From positions 1-64,000 of the forward strand of contig DASUHB010000069.1 of the NCBI GenBank assembly GCA_036273715.1: DNA of 64,000 nt. Reading direction: 5' to 3'. The position numbers were made by a program, and so were the translations under genes. This stretch comes from Gemmatimonadaceae bacterium (lineage in GTDB: Bacteria > Gemmatimonadota > Gemmatimonadetes > Gemmatimonadales > Gemmatimonadaceae). Shown piece by piece: positions 44,409 through 53,422 of this stretch. Numbering within the stretch: position 1 is the first letter of the stretch; the number at the start of each line of letters is the position of its first letter. The notes beneath the pieces were generated by a model. That model saw only the letters and a program-made list of their open reading frames with translations, had not been told where the DNA came from and searched no databases.

Positions 44409-47303
44409 TCATGGTCGATAGCGCCACTCCAGGTAAACGCTCGTTCGGTGACGTGTCGGGCGGTCGAGCGAATACGCGATGCCGCCCAGCACGTGCACGT
44501 TCGGCACGTGGATGGCCCAGATGCCGGTTTCATCCAGCGACGCTTCGAGTCCTACATATCGGTGCCAGTCGTGCAGCTCGTTGCCGGCGCTGCCGCCCCA
44601 GAGATATGGGCTGAACAACCAGAGTGGAAGGTCGACGCGATAGGTCGCGACGCGCTCGCCGCCAGCGAGGCCGAGCGGCGCGGCCGGCATCGCGGCGCGC
44701 TGCGACGCCAGCGCATCGTCGAAGAGCGACGGGCTCGTCCCGCCGAGAACGAACTGCTCGTACGCCGGTGCGCCGCGCGCCGACTGTCCGACCATGGCCT
44801 GCGCGCCGAGCCTCCAACCGGCGCGCGACACCTCGAATGCACCCGAGACCGTGCCGCGCGTCCACGATGTGTCTGCCGTCCGGCCGGCGGCTCCGGCGAT
44901 TCCGACGCGCTCGCCGAACCGCCATTCGTTAGGCGTTTGCCGGAACGCACCGCGATAGTCGGCGAATGCGACCATGCGCGTTTGGCGCGCGTATGCGTCG
45001 CCGTCCAGTTGCCCGAGTGAGATGCCGGTCCGGATAGCGTGCGCGGCGCCCGTGTACTGTCGTTCGAGCGACGCGACGGCGTCGCCGCCGGCATAGCGAG
45101 CGTCGAGAAATACCGGCGCCGCGAGGCCGCCGTGCTGGCGCGACGGATGTTCGTCCGCGTAGAAGCCTTCGGCGGCAATGGTGACGGGCCATCCGCGCCA
45201 GGCGGCGGCGAGCGATCCGCCGCGCCAGGTGCCGCGATCTCCGTACACGCCGGTCGCGATCCACGTTAGGCGCCCGACCGGATCCGTGCCCGCCACCACG
45301 GCGCCCAGCGACTTGCCCTCGGCCCCGACGCCGAGCGTCGGCAGGACGATGACGTTGCGCGGCCCGAGGCCGTAGCTGCGCGACGGCTCGAGCGCCGCGC
45401 GGGGAAACGAGTCGGCCGGCGCTCGCGGCGGTATCGTCGCCGGCTGGAGCGCCGGGGATGTCGCGAGCGTCGCCGGCAGCAGCGCCGTGTCGGCAACTGC
45501 AGCGAGGTCGAGCCCATCGGCGTGGAGGCGCAGGAAATAGACGGTGTGGCCCGCGTGACCGGGCTCCGGATCGGACGCCGCGCTGGCCAGCGCCGTCAGC
45601 GCGCGCGACGTGCCCGTCGCCAGCTCGACCACGGCGACGTTCGGAATGCCGCCGGAATCGGTGATGCAGACGACCGACGTGTCGCCCGGCAGAAACGCCG
45701 CCTCGTACCGGTTGACACCATCGTCAGGCCCAACTGGGTTAGGCACCAGCGCCGGCGCGCGCAGATCGATCGACGCCAGCCGCCACGCGCCGTCGCGCTG
45801 CACGCTCACGATCGCCCGGCCCCCGTCGCTCGAGTAGCGCGGCCGGTAGTACACGACGTGCGGAGACCCGGCGACGATGGTCCGCATGGCGCCGGTCGCC
45901 AGGTCGACGACCACCACGTCGCACACCCCGCCGACGCACCGGTCGGCAATCGCGTGCCGGCCGTCCGGCGACGGATCGGCCGTGCGGATGCCCGCGTCGT
46001 GCGTGATCCGCCGGACCGCGCCGGTGGCGATGTTCCACGCGAACAGGTCGTCGCGCTGCGCGCCGTCGCCGCGTCCGGTCCGCCGGACGAGCAGGATCTC
46101 GCGCCCGTTAGGCATGAATCGCGGTTCGCCGTACGCCGCGCCGGCGCTCGGATACAGCACCGCGAGCGGCGCCTTGGGCTTCGGCCGCCAGGCGATCGCC
46201 GGAACGTCCTCGGGATCGCGCGACAGCAGCGCCGCACGCGCCCGCGCCGCCGCCGCGTCCGGCGTATCCGTCGCCGTCTTCCATACCACCACGCGGCTCG
46301 GCGCATTGCGTTGGGCGAGCACGATCGCCATGAGCGATCCGTCCTGCGAGACCGCGGGAGCGCCCGTGCTCCACGCCAGCGCCTGCACGCTGGTGCCCCG
46401 CCCGGAGTCCGGTCGCATCGCCACCCGGCGCGCCACGTCGCGCTCCACCTCCAACGCGGCACCAGTGAGCTCGACGCTGAATCGCCCATAGAGATCGGCG
46501 GGATAGCCGCCGAACACGCCGGCGAACGCGTCGTCGAAGCTGCGATCGCGGCGCGCGCTCATGCGGCGCCAGAGATGCACCAGGCTCGAGTCGCCGCGCC
46601 GCGCCACGAGCCAGTCGAGAAACGCGCTGCCCGCCAGGTACGCCATCTCGCCGCCCTCGAAGCGCGGGTCCACGTCGAGCTGCGCATAGTTAGGCAACTT
46701 CCCTTCGAGCGCCCATTCGCGCAGCACCGCGGCACGCCAGGCGCTGTGTGGTCGCCCCGATCCGGTGAGCTTCCCCTCGATGTAGGTGGCGTAGCCCTCG
46801 TCCACCCAGCGCGGCGCTTTGATCGCGATGGGCCCCAGCCGCAGCGGCGAGAGACGGGTCAACCACCGCTCGACGGGGTTTCTCGTCGGCCGCGCAAGAT
46901 GCGCGATGTGCGTGTACTCGTGCACCGAGAGCAGCTCGGCCCAACCGCGGCTGTCGCCGATGCCGCTCGTCGGGTCCGGAGGGGTCGGCCAGAAGAAGAT
47001 GACCGGATCCTCGAGCAGCGGCACCGCAAAACCATTCGAGAGATTGTTCGGATCCTCGACCACCAGCGTCACGCGATGCGCCGGCGCGTTGCCGACCGCC
47101 GCGCTCACCGCATCGTGTACAGCGTCGATGCGCGACGCCATGTCGAGCGTCCACGATGCCGCGGACGCCGGATAGTGAATCACGAAGTACCTGGTCTCGA
47201 TCGTGCGCCACGCGAGAGACGGAATGGTGAGCGCCTGCGCCGGCAACGGCCGATGGCTGCACAGCAGCGCGGCCGCGCACGCGAGGAAGGTCGTGAGACG
47301 CAT
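44409..47303 (-). CDS. secreted peptidase-like / beta-propeller / outer-membrane barrel protein
   Basis: A 964-aa exported protein. The signal peptide (1-23) ends PLPAQA. An N-terminal gluzincin-like domain (about 30-290) has HEYTH (an HExxH zinc motif) and a downstream WVDEGYATYIEG with the third-ligand Glu. A central TolB/WD40-like (PD40) beta-propeller (about 300-620) has repeats such as PRFMPNGREILLVRR and ADPSPDGRHAI. The C-terminal 300 residues alternate in the pattern of an outer-membrane beta-barrel and end in YLEWRYRP. The function is unknown; a surface-anchored protease is plausible. I choose the ATG at 47303 because it creates the signal peptide. Confidence 0.82.
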   Translation of the reverse strand: MRLTTFLACAAALLCSHRPLPAQALTIPSLAWRTIETRYFVIHYPASAASWTLDMASRIDAVHDAVSAAVGNAPAHRVTLVVEDPNNLSNGFAVPLLEDPVIFFWPTPPDPTSGIGDSRGWAELLSVHEYTHIAHLARPTRNPVERWLTRLSPLRLGPIAIKAPRWVDEGYATYIEGKLTGSGRPHSAWRAAVLREWALEGKLPNYAQLDVDPRFEGGEMAYLAGSAFLDWLVARRGDSSLVHLWRRMSARRDRSFDDAFAGVFGGYPADLYGRFSVELTGAALEVERDVARRVAMRPDSGRGTSVQALAWSTGAPAVSQDGSLMAIVLAQRNAPSRVVVWKTATDTPDAAAARARAALLSRDPEDVPAIAWRPKPKAPLAVLYPSAGAAYGEPRFMPNGREILLVRRTGRGDGAQRDDLFAWNIATGAVRRITHDAGIRTADPSPDGRHAIADRCVGGVCDVVVVDLATGAMRTIVAGSPHVVYYRPRYSSDGGRAIVSVQRDGAWRLASIDLRAPALVPNPVGPDDGVNRYEAAFLPGDTSVVCITDSGGIPNVAVVELATGTSRALTALASAASDPEPGHAGHTVYFLRLHADGLDLAAVADTALLPATLATSPALQPATIPPRAPADSFPRAALEPSRSYGLGPRNVIVLPTLGVGAEGKSLGAVVAGTDPVGRLTWIATGVYGDRGTWRGGSLAAAWRGWPVTIAAEGFYADEHPSRQHGGLAAPVFLDARYAGGDAVASLERQYTGAAHAIRTGISLGQLDGDAYARQTRMVAFADYRGAFRQTPNEWRFGERVGIAGAAGRTADTSWTRGTVSGAFEVSRAGWRLGAQAMVGQSARGAPAYEQFVLGGTSPSLFDDALASQRAAMPAAPLGLAGGERVATYRVDLPLWLFSPYLWGGSAGNELHDWHRYVGLEASLDETGIWAIHVPNVHVLGGIAYSLDRPTRHRTSVYLEWRYRP

Positions 47304-47402
47304 GAGTCGATAATGATGGGCCGGCGCACACGCCCAAACAACGCGCCCCTCCACGCGCACCCGATTTGGTGTCATCTTGCGGTGCGGCCGACCAGGAGAT
47401 GA

Positions 47403-47882
47403 GTGGTGAGCAGTACGACGCTGGACTCCGTTCTCGCGAATGTCCCGTACGGCACCTGTCCGCTTCCCGGAATCGGCGCCGCCGGCCAACCGCGCGCGAA
47501 CGATTGGCAGGCGCTCGCCGATGCCGGCGTGCGCACGATCGTCGATTTGCGTCCGGAGACCGAGCCGCACGGACACGACGAGCCTGCCGCCGTGCGCGCG
47601 GCCGGGATGACGTACGTGACGCTGCCGGTCACGCAGTTCACGTTGGGCGATGCACAGTTCGATGCGCTCCGCGAGCTGTTGCGCGACCCCGCGCGCCGGC
47701 CGATCGTGGTGCACTGCGCATCATCGAATCGCGTCGGCGCATTGCTGTTGCCGTATTTCGCGTTGGACGAGGGGCGGCCGCTGGAGCAGGCGCTCGAGCT
47801 GGCGGTCGACGCGGGACTGCGGAGCCAGGATCTGGCGTCCATGGCCGTGGACTACGTGCGACGCCACGCGGCGTCCGCCTAA
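47403..47882 (+). CDS. DUF442/protein-tyrosine-phosphatase-like sulfur transferase
   Basis: A 159-aa phosphatase-fold protein. The active-site loop VVHCASSNRVGALL has a Cys-X4-Arg spacing, as in DUF442 proteins, rather than the Cys-X5-Arg of true tyrosine phosphatases. DUF442 domains are fused to persulfide dioxygenases in Blh proteins of sulfide-detoxification operons, and a persulfide dioxygenase-like gene follows here after 10 bp. The start is GTG at 47403 or 47406. AGGAG (47394-47398) favours the second. The stop TAA belongs to a GCCTAACG word. Confidence 0.82.
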   Translation: MVSSTTLDSVLANVPYGTCPLPGIGAAGQPRANDWQALADAGVRTIVDLRPETEPHGHDEPAAVRAAGMTYVTLPVTQFTLGDAQFDALRELLRDPARRPIVVHCASSNRVGALLLPYFALDEGRPLEQALELAVDAGLRSQDLASMAVDYVRRHAASA

Positions 47883-47892
47883 CGGAGGCACC

Positions 47893-49320
47893 GTGTTTTT
47901 GCGCCGGTTCTACGAGGATCACATCGCCCAGGCCAGCTACCTGCTGGGCTCCGAGTCCACCGGCGAGGCGGTGGTGGTGGATCCGAATCGCGACGTCGAA
48001 CAGTACGTGGCCGCGGCGGCTTCCGAAGGCATGCGCATCACGCACGTCACCGAAACGCACATTCATGCCGATTTCGTGTCCGGGAGCCGCGAGCTCGCCG
48101 AACGCACCGGAGCCACGCTGTTGCTCTCGTCGGCCGGCGATCCCTCGTGGCAGTATGCGTTCGCACGCCAATCCGGCGCGCGGCTGCTCGGGGACGGCGA
48201 TCGCTTCGAGGTCGGCGCCGTCCGAGTCGACGCGATGCACACGCCGGGACACACGCCCGAGCATCTCACGTTTCTCATCACCGACACGGCCAGCGCCGAT
48301 CGCCCGATGGCGGCGATCACCGGCGACTTCGTGTTCGTCGGCGACGTTGGACGTCCCGACCTGCTCGAGCGCGCCGCCAAGGTGGCGGGTACGATGGAAT
48401 CGGGCGCGCATGAGTTGTTCCGCGCGCTGCAGCGGTTCAAGACCCTGCCCGACTATCTGCAACTCTGGCCCGGACACGGCGCCGGCTCGGCCTGCGGCAA
48501 AGCGTTAGGCGCGATGCCGCAATCCACGTTGGGCTACGAGCGGTTGTTCAACTGGGGACTGGCCGAGGAGGACGAGCTGCGCTTCGTGGCCACGGTGCTC
48601 GACGGACAACCGGAGCCGCCGGCCTACTTCGCGACGATGAAGCGCGTCAACCGGGAGGGCCCGCTCGTGTTAGGCGGGCTGCCCCACCCCGAACGCCTCG
48701 GCGCCGCGCGACTCAAGCCCGCCCTCGATGGAGGCGCGACGGTCATCGACACCCGACACGCCGCCGACTTCGCAGCCGGCCATGTGCCGGGCACGATCAA
48801 CATTCCGCTCAACCGCTCGTTCGCCACCTGGGCGGGATCGCTGCTGCCGTTGGACCGGCCATGTCACGTCATCGTCGACGACGAGGACGCACCGCTGCTC
48901 GCCGCGCGGGCCGCGCGCGTGCTGGCCCTCATCGGATTCGATCACATCGGCGGGTATTTCGGCGCCGAATCGATCGACGAGTGGCATGCATCGAGCGGCG
49001 CGCTCCAAACGGTGCCGACGCTCACTGCGTCGGAGCTGCGTTCACGCCTGGCGGAGGGTGGCGTCACGGTGATCGATGTCCGCAACGACCACGAATGGCA
49101 GGCGGGCCATCTGCACGGTGCGCAGTGGATCCCGCTCGGATCGCTCGCGCAGCGCGCCGACGAGCTGCCCCGCACCGGCACGCTTGTGGTGCACTGCCAG
49201 GGCGGCGCCCGCTCGTCGATCGCCGCGAGCCTGCTGCTGGCGGCGGGGCGGCCGCACGTGGCCAATCTGGCCGGCGGGTTCTCGGAGTGGGCCGCGGGCG
49301 GCTTCCCGGTGGAGCGCTAA
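47893..49320 (+). CDS. CstB-like persulfide dioxygenase with pseudo-rhodanese and rhodanese domains
   Basis: A 475-aa three-domain protein. The metallo-beta-lactamase domain (1-245) is of the ETHE1 type: THIHADFVSG, HTPGHTPEHL, GDFVFVGDVGRPDL and LWPGHGAGSACGKA. A first rhodanese-like domain (about 265-365) lacks the catalytic Cys (IVDDEDAPLL). A second rhodanese domain (about 380-475) has it (VVHCQGGARSSIA). This matches the CstB arrangement that oxidises persulfides to thiosulfate in sulfide detoxification. The GTG at 47893 has GGAGG just upstream. No BigR/CstR-type repressor is nearby. Confidence 0.9.
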   Translation: MFLRRFYEDHIAQASYLLGSESTGEAVVVDPNRDVEQYVAAAASEGMRITHVTETHIHADFVSGSRELAERTGATLLLSSAGDPSWQYAFARQSGARLLGDGDRFEVGAVRVDAMHTPGHTPEHLTFLITDTASADRPMAAITGDFVFVGDVGRPDLLERAAKVAGTMESGAHELFRALQRFKTLPDYLQLWPGHGAGSACGKALGAMPQSTLGYERLFNWGLAEEDELRFVATVLDGQPEPPAYFATMKRVNREGPLVLGGLPHPERLGAARLKPALDGGATVIDTRHAADFAAGHVPGTINIPLNRSFATWAGSLLPLDRPCHVIVDDEDAPLLAARAARVLALIGFDHIGGYFGAESIDEWHASSGALQTVPTLTASELRSRLAEGGVTVIDVRNDHEWQAGHLHGAQWIPLGSLAQRADELPRTGTLVVHCQGGARSSIAASLLLAAGRPHVANLAGGFSEWAAGGFPVER

Positions 49321-50117
49321 GTCAGCGCCCGGCGCTCGAAGCTCCGGATGCCTAACGTCCAGAAGAGCGCGATGAGCGCGATCAGCGCGCCGCAGACGGC
49401 CAACAAACTCATGTGGGGCAGCGCCGGCGTCAGCGCGCCGCGCATCCCTTCGGCGACGTAGACGAGCGGATTCACCAGCACCGCGTATTTCATCACGGGC
49501 ACCGCCTGCAACCCCTGCCACGGATAATACGCGCAGCCGAAGAAAATCATCGGTGCAAGGACGACACTGAACATCAGGCCGATTTGCTGGGGATTGATGC
49601 CCGTCCCCATGAGCAATCCCAAATTCGAAAACGCGGCCGCACCGAGGATCGTGATCAGCAGCACGGACGCGATGTGCGCGCCGCCGAGCGCGGCGATCGG
49701 GCCCATGATGAGACGCGACATGGGCAGCACCACGGCCGCCGCAATGAGCCCCTGGAACACGCCCATCACGATCTTCTCGAAGGCAATCATGCGCATCGGC
49801 ACCGGCGCCAACAGCCGGTCTTCGATTTCGTGCGTGTATCCGAAGTCCTGAACCATCGGCAGCGCGACCGACTGAACGCTCGACAGCGTTAGGCTGACGG
49901 CGATGATGCCCGGCAGCAGCGCCGCGCCGTAGCCATGCCCAACGAAACCCATCCGCGGCAGCAGATACCCGAACACGACGATGAACAGCAGCGGCTGGAG
50001 GGTCGTGCGCACCAGGAAGTACGGCAGCTCGCGCTTCGTGACGTGGATGTCCCGGCGCAAGAGCGCGCCGAAAATCCGCAGGGTGCTCGGCGGCGGTGGA
50101 ACCAACGGGGTCGGCAT
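49317..50117 (-). CDS. ABC-2 type transporter permease
   Basis: A 266-aa inner-membrane permease with six helices in the ABC-2 pattern. It opens with a cytoplasmic N-terminus (LRRDIHVTKRELPYFLVRTTLQP) and contains FGYTHEIEDRLLAPVPMRMIAFEK and YYPWQGLQAVPVMKYAVLVNPLVYVAEGMRG. It exports a drug, lipid or polysaccharide with the ATPase encoded immediately upstream (1-nt TGATG overlap). The stop codon overlaps the stop of the convergent cstB-like gene by a few bases. Confidence 0.93.
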   Translation of the reverse strand: MPTPLVPPPPSTLRIFGALLRRDIHVTKRELPYFLVRTTLQPLLFIVVFGYLLPRMGFVGHGYGAALLPGIIAVSLTLSSVQSVALPMVQDFGYTHEIEDRLLAPVPMRMIAFEKIVMGVFQGLIAAAVVLPMSRLIMGPIAALGGAHIASVLLITILGAAAFSNLGLLMGTGINPQQIGLMFSVVLAPMIFFGCAYYPWQGLQAVPVMKYAVLVNPLVYVAEGMRGALTPALPHMSLLAVCGALIALIALFWTLGIRSFERRALT

Positions 50118-51097
50118 CAGTCGAGTTTTCGTCCGGTGAGAGAGATGAACAGCGTTTCCAGACTTGGCGGCGACAGGTGGATGTCGCGCACTTCGCGTCC
50201 TTCGGCGCCAGCGGTTTGAATGAGGATCGGAATGATCTCGCCTCCGCGATCCGAATAAATCCGCAGCACGGCGCCGAGCGTCTCGGCGCTCGCCACGCCG
50301 GGCAGCATACGCACGCGCGCCGCGGCGGCGGTGGCATCGCCATCGAGGACGAGCTCGATCAGCGTGCCGCCCGGCGCTCGAGATTTGAGCAGCCGCGGCG
50401 TGTCGAGCGCCAACAGGCGCCCCTGGTGCATGATGGCCACGCGTTCACACAGCAGGTCGGCTTCTTCCATGTAGTGCGTGGTCATGATGATCGTGCGGCC
50501 TTCGGCGTGCAGGCCGCGCAGGATGTCCCACAGGTCGTGTCGCGCCTGGGGGTCGAGGCCCACGGTGGGCTCGTCGAGGAAGAGCACGCGTGGTTCGTGG
50601 ATGAGGGCGCGCGCGATCATGAGCCGCTGCTGCTGGCCGCCCGACAGTTGATCCACCTTCGCCTCGGCCTTGTCGGCGATGCCTAACTGCGTGAGCAACT
50701 CGACGGCCCGGCGCGCCGCCACCGATCGCGCGATGCCGAAGTAGGCGGCATGGAAGACGAGATTCTCGCGCACGTTCAGGCTGCGATCCGGATTCGGCCG
50801 CTGCGGCACCACGCCGATGCGCTGGCGGACGACCACCTCGTTCGCGACGACATCGGCGCCGGCAACCGTCGCCGTGCCGCTCGTGGGCTTCACGCGTGTG
50901 GTGAGGATCCCGATCGTCGTCGTCTTGCCGGCGCCGTTCGGACCCAGCAAGCCGAAAAACTCGCCATCGCGCACGGCGAGATCGAGTCCGATGAGGGCGA
51001 CGATGTCGGGTCGCACCTCGCGGCCGCGCCGCGTGCCCGGAGCAGGATACACTTTGCGCAGCGCGAGCGTGCGGATGGCGTCCGGTGTGTCGTGCAT
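50117..51097 (-). CDS. ABC transporter ATP-binding protein (ABC-2/DrrA type)
   Basis: A 326-aa ATPase: Walker A GPNGAGKTTT, Q-loop region VVPQRPNPDRSLNVRENL, signature LSGGQQQR, Walker B VLFLDEPTVGLDP, H-loop TTHYMEEAD. The C-terminal extension (240-326) is like that of the DrrA family. It energises the permease downstream. No marker of the substrate is visible. Confidence 0.95.
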   Translation of the reverse strand: MHDTPDAIRTLALRKVYPAPGTRRGREVRPDIVALIGLDLAVRDGEFFGLLGPNGAGKTTTIGILTTRVKPTSGTATVAGADVVANEVVVRQRIGVVPQRPNPDRSLNVRENLVFHAAYFGIARSVAARRAVELLTQLGIADKAEAKVDQLSGGQQQRLMIARALIHEPRVLFLDEPTVGLDPQARHDLWDILRGLHAEGRTIIMTTHYMEEADLLCERVAIMHQGRLLALDTPRLLKSRAPGGTLIELVLDGDATAAAARVRMLPGVASAETLGAVLRIYSDRGGEIIPILIQTAGAEGREVRDIHLSPPSLETLFISLTGRKLD

Positions 51098-51205
51098 GCG
51101 GCTCTGCGCGAAGGGAACGACGCGATGCGGCGTCGAGCAACGGCGCGCGTAAGGTACACGCGCGCCGGCGCTCGACAGAAGCGCCGCAGTCAGTTGTCCG
51201 GGCGA

Positions 51206-51994
51206 CTACGGGGCAGGATGGTTGTTCACGAAACCGAACGTGAACGTCTGCTCGGTGAGTTGGCGAATCTTGGTGCCCTGCACGCTGGCCGGCTCATACT
51301 TGAGATTCGGCAGCACGGCGCGCACGGCTTCCGTGAACGGATCGCCGGACGTCTGCAGTACCTGCACCGAATTCTCGTCCAACGTCCCATCTTCGTTCAC
51401 CATGAACTGCACGCGCACGAACCCGCGCACGTCTTGCGACTGCATGTCGGGCGGATAACGCGGCTGCGGATTGTTGCCGAGCGGCCACGCCGGACACGTG
51501 GTGCGCTTCTCGAGGTACGGCTTGCTGTCGCCGTTGGCGTGACGACCGGCATACAGCGACACCACCAGCGTGTCTGCTGTGACCGCGGCTGGAATCGGGG
51601 CGATCGATCGCGTCGACGCCGCCGATGCGATCGCGTTGGTCAGCGCGCTGTCGAAATCCGCCATGCCCGATGGCGTGACCAACCGGCTCGCCGTGATGCG
51701 GCCGTCGCGATGCAGCGTGAATTGGGCGACGGCGAACCGCGGCGTGCGCCACTCGACCGGGCTGAAATAGAAAAAGACCGCGTCGTTGAGATGGCGCAGA
51801 TACGTCGCCGGCAGCGCGGCGCTCTCCTGGCCACTCGCGAGCTGGGCATCGATCATCTCGATCTTGGGACTCTGGCATGCCCGGCGGTAGGACACGGGGC
51901 GTCCGGTACCGTTCTCCTGGACCAGCCCGGCTTGCGCGGGAAGTGCGCCGGCGCCGACGATCGCGGCAAGCGCGAGACAGAAGGTGAGTCGCAT
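51206..51994 (-). CDS. exported protein with two TonB-C-like domains, no membrane anchor
   Basis: A 262-aa protein with a cleavable signal peptide (MRLTFCLALAAIVGAGALPAQA). It has two TonB C-terminal-like domains: about 75-150 (AVAQFTLHRDGRITASRLVT) and about 175-262 (PRYPPDMQSQDVRGFVRVQF). It lacks the transmembrane anchor and Pro-rich spacer of a true TonB, so it should be a soluble periplasmic protein rather than an energy transducer. The function is unknown. It is divergent from the serine hydrolase at 52171, with a 176-bp gap between them. Confidence 0.82.
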   Translation of the reverse strand: MRLTFCLALAAIVGAGALPAQAGLVQENGTGRPVSYRRACQSPKIEMIDAQLASGQESAALPATYLRHLNDAVFFYFSPVEWRTPRFAVAQFTLHRDGRITASRLVTPSGMADFDSALTNAIASAASTRSIAPIPAAVTADTLVVSLYAGRHANGDSKPYLEKRTTCPAWPLGNNPQPRYPPDMQSQDVRGFVRVQFMVNEDGTLDENSVQVLQTSGDPFTEAVRAVLPNLKYEPASVQGTKIRQLTEQTFTFGFVNNHPAP

Positions 51995-52170
51995 CGTTTC
52001 GCTCCATCACTCTGTAAGATTGGCATCGCCAGCGCCGGGGGCCCGGCACGCAATGAGGATTTGCGCCGCCCCTTGGCGCAGGGGCGTGCTCAACACTGCT
52101 GTTTTAGGCGCACGCGCGCAAGTCCCGGCGCGCGCCGTTGCCCAACGCAGTCAGCGGTCGTCGCTGGACG

Positions 52171-53415
52171 ATGCTCCCGATCCCCGCCCCGCTCGTCGCG
52201 CTCGTCCTCTCGCTCCACGCCGGCTGTCCCGCCAACCCCGAGCGCTGCGTGCTGAAGAACGTTCCACCGGATTCGGTCGGGATGTCGGCCGATCGCTTGG
52301 CGGCGATCTCGCGCGTCGCCGATCGAGGGTTAGACGCGCACGGCTATCCCGGGCTCACGGTCATCGTTGGGCGGCACGGCGGCCTCGTGTGGGAACAGGG
52401 CTACGGCTCTGTCGATTGGAATCCGGCCAGCCCCACGGCGGACCCGTTGCACACGATGTACGATCTCGCGTCGCTCACCAAGGTGATCGCGACGACGGCG
52501 GCGATCATGGTCCTGTACGACGAGCATCGCATCCGCCTCGACGATCCGGTGTCGAAGTACCTGCGTGCCTATCGCCGCGGCGCCAAACGGCAGGTGACGA
52601 TCCGCATGCTGCTCGAGCATCGCGCGGGCCTGCCGCCGGGTCGCAACGTGTACCGGCGCGGACGACCGGCGGCGGTTGCGCGGCAGATGATTCTGGCGAC
52701 GCCGCTCGAGTATCCGCCCGACCAGCGCGAGGTGTATTCGGACGTCGGCGCCGACATCCTGGGCTTCGTGGTCGAGGCGGTGAGCGGGCAGCGGCTCGAT
52801 GCATTCGTGCAGGCCCACGTCTTTCGCCCGTTAGGCATGCGGTCGACGATGTTCCGCCCGCCGCGCCGCCTGCGCACGCGCGTCGCGCCGACGGAGATCG
52901 CGTCCAGCCGCGGGCATCCACTTCGCGGCGAAGTGCACGACGAGACGGCTGACGCGTTAGGCGGTGTGGCGGGCAACGCCGGACTCTTCTCGACCGCCGC
53001 CGACCTTGCCGTGTTCGCCCAGATGATGCTCGACGGCGGCACCTACCGCGGGATCCGCATCGTCCGCGACTCGACCGTCGCGCTGTTCACGCGCCGCGCC
53101 GCGGGCTGGCGCGCGTTGGGATGGGAAACCTGCGCCGGCGGCGCGAGCTGCGGCCGCTACATGAGCGACCTCGCGTACGGCCACACCGGGTTCACCGGCA
53201 CGTCCATCTGGATCGACCCCGAGAACGACCTGTTCGTCATCGTCCTCGCGAATCGCATGCACGAGCTGCCGGATGGACGCGCGCCGGAGTCGGCGGTGCT
53301 GGCCGACGTTCGCGCCGACATCGCCGACATCGCCGAGCTCGCGGTCGCCGACGACAGCGTCCGCCGCGACATGCCCGCCATGCGGGCCGACCTCGCGATC
53401 GGCTGGACGCCGTGA
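52171..53415 (+). CDS. beta-lactamase family serine hydrolase
   Basis: A 414-aa penicillin-binding-protein-like (class C fold) hydrolase. Its N-terminus MLPIPAPLVALVLSLHAGC forms a lipoprotein-type signal. Catalytic motifs are SLTK (SxxK, in MYDLASLTKVIATT), YSD (YxN position, EVYSDVGADILG) and HTGFTG (KTG position). The family includes D-aminopeptidases, esterases and cell-wall amidases. I choose the ATG at 52171, which gives the lipobox. An upstream TTG (52138) would bury the signal peptide. The GCGGTCGTCGCTGGACG leader has no good ribosome site. Confidence 0.87.
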   Translation: MLPIPAPLVALVLSLHAGCPANPERCVLKNVPPDSVGMSADRLAAISRVADRGLDAHGYPGLTVIVGRHGGLVWEQGYGSVDWNPASPTADPLHTMYDLASLTKVIATTAAIMVLYDEHRIRLDDPVSKYLRAYRRGAKRQVTIRMLLEHRAGLPPGRNVYRRGRPAAVARQMILATPLEYPPDQREVYSDVGADILGFVVEAVSGQRLDAFVQAHVFRPLGMRSTMFRPPRRLRTRVAPTEIASSRGHPLRGEVHDETADALGGVAGNAGLFSTAADLAVFAQMMLDGGTYRGIRIVRDSTVALFTRRAAGWRALGWETCAGGASCGRYMSDLAYGHTGFTGTSIWIDPENDLFVIVLANRMHELPDGRAPESAVLADVRADIADIAELAVADDSVRRDMPAMRADLAIGWTP

Positions 53416-53422
53416 TCGCTCG

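Noticed and set aside
45522-47402. A 626-codon open frame on the plus strand, and many similar long frames rich in Arg, opposite real genes
   Set aside because: It is antisense to the peptidase/propeller gene. Its composition is the mirror of GC-rich codons (Arg/His/Ala), and it has no domain signal or ribosome site.
47399-47440. ATG at 47399 as start of the DUF442 gene
   Set aside because: It is in a different frame from the conserved protein; the in-frame GTG codons at 47403/47406 fit the AGGAG ribosome site.
51224-51245. GTTCACG-N8-CGTGAAC inverted repeat as an operator
   Set aside because: It lies inside the conserved C-terminal coding region of the TonB-domain protein and is explained by the codons for the FTFGFVN-type strand.
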